The position numbers were made by a program, and so were the translations under genes. Shown in pieces: positions 13,679 to 24,189 of a stretch of DNA of 64,000 bases. Position 1 is the stretch's first letter. The number at the start of each line of letters is the position of its first letter. The stretch comes from Neurospora crassa OR74A. Its lineage: Eukaryota; Ascomycota; Sordariomycetes; Sordariales; Sordariaceae. The stretch spans positions 2,604,001-2,668,000 of the forward strand of contig NC_026503.1 in NCBI RefSeq assembly GCF_000182925.2, given 5' to 3'. The notes under the pieces were generated by a model. It was not told the origin of the DNA. It worked only from the letters and a program-made list of their open reading frames with translations, and did no database searches.

Positions 13679-16600
13679 TCTAGCGTTTTGCTTTTCCTCA
13701 TCTCTGTAGAACGAATACCTTTTCCGCCGTGAGATCACTGAGCTGTGACAGCTGGAATTTTCCGGAGGCACCTGGTATCGAGCTCTTGCTGGCTTCAGTG
13801 TTGATTTCCTTCTCCTTGGGTCCGCTGGGAATAATCTTACTATGCAGTGAACGGTGCTTTTCTGTTCCTATTCCTTCCTTCAGCCTCTAGTCCTTCATTC
13901 GTCCTCTATGCTGGCTCTGCCGGGCTTTGCTATATCCTTTTCTCCAAAATCCATCTTGCGGTCTTGTTGTCTTGCCTTGCACTTTCAAATCCGTATTGCG
14001 GACTGCACCGTATCTTACGTTTCACTACTGTGTCTTCCATCACATGCCGGTAACGTAAAATACGTCCAAGTTTCCCACAAACGGCAAACCCCGTGTTACA
14101 TCAGTCTATTGACACTTTTGCTAGCGCACCAGATCGATCTCAAAATACGATCTCGAGAAGGCATAGTGAGGACAAGTGAGAAAGTGGCGCTGGACGGGGA
14201 AGCCTGTGTGATTCTCTCAGACAGACCAAATGAAAAGGTCTTCGGACTCAGCTCCGTTCCGCTTCGAGCGTCTGTCTTCTCCATCACTATCTATACAGAC
14301 GACGAAAACCTCCCATTCTTCCACTCCACATGCTCGCATGCCTTCTAATTCCGGCAGAAAGCAGAGCCGAGAGGAGAGCAACGCGAAACAGAAAGAACAT
14401 CAGCTTTCCATTCATTCACCAAGGCATCAAGACATGACAAATTAGGCAGAAGAAAAAAAAATTCCAAGAAAAAGTAAGTCAACTCAACAAAGAAAATAAT
14501 TCCCGAGCTTTGCTGCTTCACTGTATGTAGTGTACGCGCACCGGCCGGTGAAAACCGAAACATCTCGCCAAATAGAGCATAGTTAAAATGTGCGAGATCA
14601 AGAAAACAAATAACCGACTACTAGGGTTTGAATGGGGGGGCGGACGGACGGGCTGGCACATGCAGCCAGCAGCAAGCACGCTCAAGGAAAATGTCCGGTG
14701 ATCAATCATTCGTCAACATGGACAAGGCTTTTCCCTGGGAAGGGTAAGAAAAAAGCAAAGATATTTCTTGCTCTCACAGTGCTCATTCATGACGAGAAAG
14801 GGAGCCAGTCGGTACAGTGTGAGTGGAATGGAAGGATCGAGGGAGGCAGTCAGGTGGAGGGATTGTAGCCGAGGAGGGGGAAGATTGAATGAAATAGGGA
14901 AAAAAAAGGAAAGAAGCAAACCGAGTGAGAGAGAGAGCGCGCGCCCGCTCGGTGGGCAATGTGCCATGAGAAGTGAGCAAAAAGAGAGAGAGGGAAAAAA
15001 GCAACAGAGAAATTTGGACTCTGGTTCGAATTGACACCAAGATTCTTCCAGACAAAGCAAGACGTCTAGAGGTACTGTCCATGTCTATATTCAACACATC
15101 AACCAACAAGCCAACCATCACAAACCAGTAGCCGTGAGTTTGAGGATATCACTTACTCAAGTCTTTTCTGCGAATGTGCAACAACCTTTTGAATGGTTGA
15201 GGTAGCATCAAGCTGCATTCAGCATTCACATGGGCATGGTTTGTTGGTTCGCGGTCTGGACCTGACGCCTCCCATCTTGGAAACCATCGGCTTTTGCTTT
15301 TTACCTCATTCCTTTCCCTTCTCATCTTGAAGATGCGTTAGGCGGTGGTATTGTGGATGGGGGTTTACCTTCTTCAAGGTTAGCTTCGATGATACCGAGC
15401 ATCATGAAATGTGCAGTAGTGTCGTAGTAAACACCCCGACCGACATGACGATGGATGGCAAAGCAAGCAATGCTAAATGTGAATGGTGGCGGAGAGTTTG
15501 TCTGAACCGGATGCTACAATTCCCGTCAGGTCAGTGTAGCGTTGTTCGATGGTCAGTTATGCCGGTGTTTTGCCAACAACCCGGCAACCGGGTACCTGTC
15601 ATGTCAAAAGCAAAGTAAGAAGTGCAGAAGAAAACCAACTTTAGCCCCTGAAACGGGAAATCCTTTCGTAGTTTGGTTACTCTGAGGTTACTTTTGGCAG
15701 ATTGTTGGCGATGAATGGCATGGGATGAGATTGGCCAGTGCGGAAACGAACATGATTGGATCTTATCGTGGCGTTTCCCAAACCGCCCGGGGTGGGAAGA
15801 AAATGGTTCGATGATGACGGCCTAGATGGGATTTCTTGAATCGATCGGATTTCCTGGCACACATTCTCGAGATTCCAATTGAGCTTGCGAGATGACCATG
15901 AGCATGGACGACAGCCTGACCATTAATTTATACTAGCTGGTATTTTGTATCATGAGGCTTATCGCGGACTTGTCTTTGCTGATTCTTCTGACATGGGACA
16001 TCTTGACAATAGCGATAGGGGCAATACTTGGCTAAGAACGAGTGTGCTTGACGTGTTGTTCGGGGGTGGCCTATCTCGAGACAGAAGCGGATTAGGTCAG
16101 TACTGACCAAATATACCCACACCCTTCCGTTCGTTCTTCGATCCGGGGTAACATATACCTGGTCTTGATACACTACAAACCTCGTCTTTCATCACGGATC
16201 CATTCACCCGGATCGGCGACTTCAGGGTATTCAAGACAGGGCAAATGTCATGGCAAGTGGCAGGGCAGATGCAGGCTCAACATCCCCAGTCTCCAACCCC
16301 TCTAACTCACTCAACCAAAGGACTCGTGTTTGTCTCACCTTGACGTGCATCTGTTGGCTTACTAGCCTTGTCATTCCCCAATCTTAACCGCGCAACCGCG
16401 CAACGGAGGAATGAATCATGAGTGTACATCAACGAAGATGTGAATTGTGTGGCAGTAGCAAAGCGGCAAGAAGCAAGCATCTATCTACTCGCTGCCACTG
16501 TATCGTCAGCCATATCTCACAATTACGGGAGTACGTGCTCAAATCTCATCCCACATGGCGTCCGTCCGTCATCCGTTGTCCAGGTTCACGGCCGGCAATC

Positions 16601-18834
16601 CTGAACCGATGGGGAGAAGGAGGTTCTCTGTAGCCTTGCCGTCCAGCTGCTCGGTGCATAGATTAGGGTCCGTCTTGTGTGATGACAAGGATGACGGGAA
16701 GATGGCAAAACTGGTGTTCATAGGCACAACAGTCTCCGTTACTTTCCGAGCCATTGAGTTGAACTGCATCGACACTGGATGGGTTGTAGGGTGATGATTG
16801 TCGTCCGTTGGTGGTGAACTGTGGTGAAATCTTTGGCATGCCATGCCAGGCTTGCCAGGGTCCCTTCCTGTGTGCACTTGACTGCTTTTTTCCTGCATCC
16901 ATTGCTTTCTTGGCCCGGAAAATGGGAATGCGCCCTGCGGCCTGACAGGGACTTGGACACTGGCCACTCACTGGATAGGCTACCCTTAAACCCCAGGCTC
17001 ATTGTTCAATGGTAGCGAATCATGATGCTTCTTTCTTTTCTTCAGTGATATACGAGGCGTCGTGGCTGTTGCTTCTGGTTGACGACTGGAGTTGGTGATG
17101 TTTGGTAGTGGTGGCGGTGCTCTGCCGAACAAATCGGATCATAACGACGGTAGAATGACGGCGATGATGGACTCTGCGGACGGTAGTGATATGGAGTTCG
17201 GCACCGGAACGGCATGCTGCCGATTCCCATCTTGGTGCAGTCCGAAAGAGATCGGGGTGGGGTAGAACCGAGAGGGGGACTGCGATGAACTGGGACTGGA
17301 GATGGGAATTGTGCTGTCGGGTGCTCGGGGGAAACTGCCATCCACATGCTATTTTGGTACGGCTGCACCACGGCCAGGTGAGGGAAAGAGCAGGTTCGCG
17401 GGGGGGAAAGAAAGAAAAAGAAAAACGATGTTTTGCACGGGCAGATTCCCATTTCTAATCTCATCAGCAGAGGAAGGTAGCGCCGTGATAGGGGACGCTG
17501 TCCCAACCCTCGTCGATAGGTCGTCCATGACTCCCCTCACCCTGTCATGTCAAGTGGGAGGGCCAGTCAGTAGAGGTCTCTGTCCAAGAACCCTGTCAAC
17601 CTGTCATGGAACGCATGTCTGTCACTCATGTGGATGTTTGAGCAAGCGCAGTCTCGTGTAGAGATGTCTAAAGGGACGGCTTGTCAATTTCGCATAAGGA
17701 AGGATGCTACCCGAGAAGTTGACAGGTCATCTTGACTCAGATCGGATCTTTCCTCTTCCTTCGCTAGACCACAAACAGTGCAAGCGCTCCGGATCTCGCT
17801 CCTTCCCTTGGAGGGGGTTTCTGCTTGCATGATCTTGGCTAGTGGGAAGGAGCATGTCATGGGACCCTTGAGATAAGGGGGGGAGGGAGGAACGAGGAAG
17901 CTTTGTTTCCATTGTTCCATCAACCGGTCAAGCATCATGTACGCTCCATACCATACCGGTATTGACCGAAACCTTGCCTGTTGTGTTCAAGACTTTGGCT
18001 GCATCGGTTGACGGCCTGAGCATGCTGCTGGCGCAAACAACAAGTGGGTGGTGATGTGTGAGTGTCTTTCGTGGGGGACAGGCGATCCGCGACTGATGTA
18101 CCGCAGGTCACGTTCACACTTTGGCATATCACCAACCTGTAGGCCCGTGATCATCATTGTCGTGTTGCCATGGTGTCGCTGTTGCCTAGCTGGCTGCCAA
18201 GTACGTGCAGCAAGTCTGAGGATAGGCGCATGATTCTTTGACACACCGAATGGGTGAGGCAAACGCAGTTGAACGAGGATGGGTAGAATTATCCTTGATG
18301 GTCTTCCTGTCCGGTTCATGATGGTACAGAGTGCATGTGGCAGAGTCCGACTAGTCGACGATGGCCAAAGATCTTCTTGACTGAGCAACATCGAATGGTA
18401 ATCTACAAGTGACACTTTCATTTTCCTCTCTGTCGATCCTGTAGTTGCGAACAACCATGCTCGCATCAATCCACACGCATCCTAGACACAGTGACCTGAA
18501 GAAACAAGAAATCTTCAACGCAAAGAGTGCGAATCACGCAGTCCTAACAGGGTGGGCTTTGGCTGTTGATTGCGAAACGCTGTCTGGCTGGTCATTAATA
18601 TCTGGTGATCCTGGTCCACAACCATTAACTCCATCCCACCCGACCTCTATCTACCAAAGGCCATTAATAATGTGAACAAAGAAGTACATCTGCGAACGAC
18701 TACATCAAAACACATACCTCCACTCTCCCTCTCTCTCTCTTTTCCAGAACAGTTTTGATCAGCACCTCCTTCAACGCTCTCACCTCATGCACGAACAGGT
18801 ACACCACCTACTGCACCTCCCATGATTGTAAAAT

Positions 18835-18943
18835 ATTATCCATTGATGATAACCGGGCAGTAACACGATATGTAGCTACCAGTCTACACATTATCCATTG
18901 AAGATAACCGGGCAGTAACACTATATGTAGCTACCAGTCTACC
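18835..18943. repeat. Two-copy tandem repeat of a 55-bp unit
   Basis: A unit starting ATTATCCATTGA and ending CTACCAGTCTAC occurs at 18835-18889 and again immediately after at 18890-18943. The copies differ at only about two internal positions (GATGAT versus GAAGAT, ACGATA versus ACTATA). It is a local duplication about 0.9 kb beyond the 3' end of the caspase-like gene. The divergence is too low to suggest RIP, which in any case usually needs longer duplications. Confidence 0.95.
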
Positions 18944-19775
18944 AAGACGACACTACCCATGCAGTGTAAGTTGACAAGTCATGGTTTAGTTGATAAACAA
19001 AAATGACACTAGGAAAGCGGACCTGGTTGTCCTGCTGTTCGCTGTAGTTACATGGCTACACCTTTACCACCCTGCTTGATTGTGACTGATTGTCTGCTTG
19101 AAAGACAAATCTGGAGATTCGAAACAATGATTACCATCCGCGTTGAATAACTAGTAGTGTCTCCCAAGCCAGAAGTGGGTATAAGTGTAGGGAGGTATAT
19201 CTTCACATTCCTGTCACGATCTGTTTTTCCAACGCAATGCTTGCAGAGGTTGTGACGATGGTAGCAGAGGCATCTAAGAGGAGGGAACTGTGACCGATCT
19301 ATCCCGAAAACTTACTGTGGCCATAGATCAAATGAAATTTGGCGTAATATAGACCAAGACAAGCGCGGGTAAAATACCCGCTGTGCACTACATAGGCAGT
19401 TAAAGCATTCATCGAAACTTCGTAATGGGTAGTAGGAACATGCTAAAGAATCTTAGAAGTCGTTCAGTAGCTATGAAACCGTTAGCAACGCTGGCGATCT
19501 GGCCGGATGTTGAGGAAAAAAAAATCCACTTCATGCCCTCTTGGACATTGCAATATGCATTGAGAGCAGTGGACGAAAGGCTGAAACACCAAGCCTGTCA
19601 TAGAGGCGGGAGGAATCATACTGAGCTGGATTTGTAGGATGAATGCATAGAATAGTAACAACACTTGAAGTCGGCTGACATGAACTGAACCAACACATTT
19701 GACTACCTACAAACGGCACCCAACAAAAATCTCTTTCAGCACACAAACAGAAAGAAAAACGTTCTTTCGCCTCCA

Positions 19776-22700
19776 TCATCCGCCGCCCCTTAACCTTTCC
19801 CAGAAAAGCAACTGCGTCCTCTTCTTCATCTTTTTCGCATCTCTCCTCTCACCCTCCGTAGCCGTCTCACCAGCTCCTCCATAGCTACTCACCACACTGT
19901 CATCCTGCCACTCCGGCGGCATCGGCGACACCGTCCCACTAGCCATTTCCATGCCGCCACTAAATCCTTGCCAACTTTCAGAAACTGGATCGACCACCCC
20001 ATCAGAGTTGTTAATGCAGCCATCCGTCGAACCTCCTTGGTCATAGGAGCCAGACTTTTCCGGGGCGTATGCGTGTGATGTAGAGCCGAGTCCCCTATCA
20101 CCAGCGTACTGAGAATGACCGGAAGAACTCATAGCGAAGGCTGGGTCTTGACTCATCAGACCTAAGCTCAAGCCACTTGCTTCACGCATTTTTTGCAGAC
20201 CACTGACCAAGGGCTCCACCAGTTGTGCTTTGTCGTACATTGGGAATTGGCCGCTGCTAGAAGCTTGTACCGACATGTCTGCGATTGGGCTAAATGGCGG
20301 AGGAGGTGGTGATTGAGGAGGGGAAACAGACCCATCACCGATTTCGTCGGTTTGAATAGTAGTTGGTGGGCCCCCTCTATGTCGGCTGTAAAGTGACTCG
20401 CCCTCATCACCAGCACGCCCTTCACATTGGCCCCGAATGGCCACTACCTTCCTCCACAACGCCGGAAATCTTGCCTCCAGTTCCCTCTCTAGCTCTATCT
20501 GTCTCTGAGCAACGGCCCGGGCCCTCTCCTCTCTCTTAACCGGGCCCAGCTCGGTGATCCGCCTCCCTCCAAGCCCTTCGCCACTCTCGTCAAACTCCTT
20601 AAGCCACCCCTCGTACTCCCTATCTCTCCTCTGTCTCTGTTCTTCTTCCTCAGCTACATCGTTATAATATGATGTCTCGCTCTCGAGCAACTTCCCCGAA
20701 CTGAATTCGGCGGTACTCTTCCCTTTGCCGGTGATCCACTTGTCAAAACTATCAGCAAACTCCCTATAGTGGCCCTTCAAGATAAAACACTGGCCCTTCC
20801 AGCCATTTCCGCGGAATTTGGTTAGCAGTGCGTTGGCAATGGGGCATTCCCAGTCAAATTCTATGCGGCTGTCATACAGCACTACACAGCGGGACTGGTA
20901 CCAGCGGTTGAAGGATTGGCGAGATGAGACGTCGGTGAAGGTGTCTTCGATCATCTCGAGGGAGGCATGCTGAATGAAGGAGACGGGGCAGCGGAGGTTG
21001 ATGGCGGAGGAGATGTGGGACTTTTCAAAGGAGGTGGAGGAGCGGAGATCGAGTAAAAGGACAGCGCCTCGGTGGGGGTAGATGGTGAGAATCGTGTTGA
21101 GGTGGCCTGGAAGGATCATGCGAGCACTGCCTTCTTTGGTGGCAGGAGTCTGGTCTGTTGAGCTGCGGTAATGAAGACCCTGGAGGTTGAGGGTTGTTTG
21201 CTCATGCTGCCGGCGCTGGTCAAACCAGACCTTTGAACCTCATCAGTAGGTAAAACATAACATTTGAGCGCATAATAACGTACTTTGATTTTATTTGGAT
21301 GCACATTGAGAGTGAAAGCAAGAACGTCGATGATTGTTTCACTCGGCTGCGGGTCCTTCCGAAAACAGTCCTCCAAGTGAGCAATCGCCTCTCGAGTCAA
21401 GTCTCGGGCCTGATCTGTAGGGTCGCCAATTTGCTCCGGTGGCCAAACTGGTGTGCTTGCTACATCATCGGTGGCCATTGTCAACGAAACAGTACTAAAG
21501 GATGCGGTCGACAAGTCCGGTGAACTAGCCAGAGCAGGGCCAGGCGATGGTGACCTGACAGACCGCGTCAGCTGTTCCCCCATATAACTAAGCACCTTTG
21601 GCCGAGAGGGTGGTTCCTGGCTGGGTTGTGGCGTTTCGCGTGTTACGAAATTTGCAGATTGTCCGTACGTACCTGCTTGAACATCAATTCGATGGGTGTC
21701 TCCAGGGTAGTTCGTAGCCATCTCGGACATCAATGACTCTGTATCAGCATCCATCGCCTGCTGCTCATCTTCTTCGTTCCTGGCAGTCACCTCGTTTTCG
21801 TGCGGCGATTTTGTTGTGCCCAGTTCACGGCACAGATTGTTGGACCTGATGAACGCTATGAAGGAACACGCTGGGTCATCCGGAAGAAGATCCCAAATCA
21901 TGACAGGCAAAGAAAGTAGTAGCAATGTTGAATGGCTTTTGAAGACTCCTTGGACTTTGACGTACTTGGCGATGGCTGGGAAGCCGGCTAACCACTGCTC
22001 CCAAGCACTGAAGTCCAATCGCTGGTCACCTTCAAGGGCTAATGAGATCATGACGTGAGGCTCGTCTTCGTTTGGCTCGCCAATCATCGGAGCAGACATG
22101 CCAGGGAGATATGGATATGTTGATCGTGGTGACAACGGCCAGTCGTCTTGTTGTGGACTGGTAACGACATGCTGCTGCTGATACGGTGATAGTGAGCGTC
22201 TGGAATCCGGAACAAGTCGGCCAATCTCTATACTCGGTGCTTTGTGGTTGGACGTCATCATGAAATGCACAGGCGTAGACCTGGATTCAAAGTGTTTGCC
22301 GTTGATCAGAACTGGCCTGGGATGTTTCAGACGTGCGAGAATCTCGGCATGTAACATTGCAGCCGAGAAGGTTCTGTGCCGCCATTCCTGAAGGACTTCA
22401 ATCAAGGCATTGGTGAAAGAGTATCGGCCTGGGTTAGGGGCAATAGCATCCCACGTTGATGCTGAAATGGTTTCAGTTATGCTTTGGCCACTTGAGAAGG
22501 TGGCACTAGCTGCCCCTGCGCAGCAGTCAAGAAGAATCAAGACATCGGAGGGGGATCTTTCGAGGAGTGTCTGGATTGCGGACCACCTGTTGCATGATGA
22601 ATTAGCTCGCCCGAAAGATGGTAGGGGGTGGCACAACAGGACTCACTGCAGCCATGGGGAGTTCAGATTCCGTGTCCTGGTGGAAAAGAGTAAGCATCAA

Positions 22701-23392
22701 AAACCTATTCACATGGCGGGCTGGATGTAGAGAGCACCTACGCACACCACGTACTCTGGCGCGAATCGTCAATCCGGGCATGACCACCGTAGTAGACAAT
22801 GAAGAGGGTCTTCTTGTCCTCATGTTGTTTTATCATGTCGCCAATCTTGAGCATCAGTTCGAGATGGGAGTTCTCGGTTGGGATGGCGAAGATATCGGTG
22901 TCGTAACGGTAGTCTTCTCGGAAACATTTTTCCAGATCCTCCAGCTCGGGCAACACAAACAAGTCGTCACAGGCCCAATGTAGAAATAGAGCTTGGACTT
23001 TAGTGTACCTTTGCTGTGAAGACGAGGTGGTGGGAAATGCCCGATTGGCCGACTACCACAACGGGCAAAAATCAGTTTGAGGTTGGGGGCTTGTCGATAC
23101 GTAGTGCTATGACATACATCTTCGAGGGCTTGAGCAAAGGTTTCAAGATGCCTGACATGGTAGCTAACACGACTAACGTCGTGAGTTGCCGGGTTACATG
23201 ATTCGCTAGCTGACCCGTACTGAGTATGTTAGATTTCTTTTTGTGTGAAGCGACGGGGGGTCTCCTGTAACAGTCCGACCAAAGAAATGAGCGTCGACAT
23301 ACGGCCGAATCCGAATAACTCATGAAGTCATTTTCACTATGATGCGGCTGCCGGGTGTGGATAGGGATGAATGCTGGAGTCGAAGAATCCAT
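19776..23392 (-). CDS. Caspase-like / homeodomain-like / rhodanese fusion protein
   Basis: Six exons: 23392-23303, 23219-23118, 23052-22742, 22676-22647, 22586-21284 and 21230-19776, all phases consistent, giving about 1096 aa. Residues ~50-300 form a C14 caspase-like domain with YYGGH (His155) and LLDCC (Cys199/Cys200), the catalytic dyad. Residues ~567-626 fit a 60-residue homeodomain: L16=Leu582, F20=Phe586, LA at 34-35, W48=Trp614, F49=Phe615, R53=Arg619; the normally invariant Asn51 is Gln617. Residues ~655-775 form a rhodanese/MAPK-phosphatase N-domain-like segment with Asp732 where an active rhodanese has Cys. The C-terminal 300 residues are low-complexity and charged. The last intron (21283-21231, 53 nt, donor GTACGT, branch CTGAT) supplies the rest of homeodomain helix 3 and links the rhodanese part. 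I do not know this architecture. Exons 1-2 are the least certain. Role unknown; a proteolytic or scaffolding regulator is only a guess. Confidence 0.75.
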
Positions 23393-24189
23393 CTCTCTGT
23401 CTCTGGGGGTTGAGAGGGTTGGACTGTGCTCGTAATATGCTGCTTTTCTTAGGTGACATTGGACTCAACGTATCCGCTTGGAGGCCACAAAGTGAACACG
23501 ATAGAATGTGGCCAAGAAGGGCCCTTTTTTAATTTCATGTTGGATGCGGCTGTGTTTAGGTTTGAGGGAGGACAGAACTGGCAGCCACTTGAATGGAGGC
23601 TGGGGTCATGCTCGTCCAGGACAAAATAACGTGGACTGCAGCTGAGCCAGACCACCCAAGCCATGACATCGCCGTGAATACCAAACGGTATTATCTATGC
23701 CTCTTATTGCTCTCATTCCTCCCATTCGTCCTCATCGGTGTCGTCTGCTCTGGACCAGTCCCCGTTCATTTGTCCTTTGCGAGCCACGGTCACCCATTTG
23801 GGTATAGCCCATGATCTTGACGCAGCGGGGCTTTATCACGCTGACCCACTATTGAGCTGATCAATCAGAGCCTGGCATCCCGTCTGCATGCTTCCCAAAA
23901 GGGTTCGCTTCACGAAGAAGCATAGACCAGGTTCTTCCAAGGTGGGCGACGGCGGGGAGCGAGACGTGGACAGTGGAACTGGAGCTGTTGGCAGCTGTTG
24001 ATGGCCCGTTATCGTCACTTCAGCTCGTCAACAACAACACCAACTAAGGTACTCTCGCAATATTAACACCGCCACCCAGACACAGTTGTTACATCCACAC
24101 ACATCTTGATGATCTAATTTCCCATCTCATCTACCTCTAATCACCCAGCCTCAATCAGTCTAATCGTTTTCACGCAGTGTTGATCCGCC
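23393..24189. promoter_or_regulatory. Divergent intergenic region, fusion gene / pbn1
   Basis: About 0.8 kb separates the start codons of the minus-strand fusion gene and plus-strand pbn1, so it must carry both promoters. I see no specific binding site that I would name. Confidence 0.5.

Larger units (their letters stand above)
12561..19775. other. Gene-poor region, last third; 3' of the fusion gene
   Basis: Pyrimidine-rich tracts (12615-12665, 13570-13690, 13855-13925) and purine-rich tracts (14440-14480, 14880-15010) are scattered through this stretch, together with a 55-bp tandem duplication at 18835-18943. The bases next to 19775 are expected to be the 3' UTR of the minus-strand caspase/homeodomain/rhodanese gene. 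No protein-coding gene can be supported. Non-coding transcripts are possible but cannot be judged from sequence. Confidence 0.5.

Noticed and set aside
13854-14348. 164-codon plus-strand frame rich in Leu and Ser
   Set aside because: The composition follows from pyrimidine-rich DNA; no conserved motif is present.
15018-15040. T-loop-like GGTTCGAATT, possible tRNA
   Set aside because: The flanking bases cannot pair as a T-stem and no anticodon arm or acceptor stem fits upstream.
2593-19775. RIP-inactivated transposon as explanation of the gene-poor region
   Set aside because: The DNA is not AT-rich, lacks runs of TpA-rich sequence, and no terminal repeats or transposase remnants were seen.
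21116-22636. Reading the caspase-like and rhodanese parts as two separate neighbouring genes
   Set aside because: A 53-nt intron with good donor, branch and acceptor joins them in frame and at the same time completes the WF..RR helix of a homeodomain-like segment.
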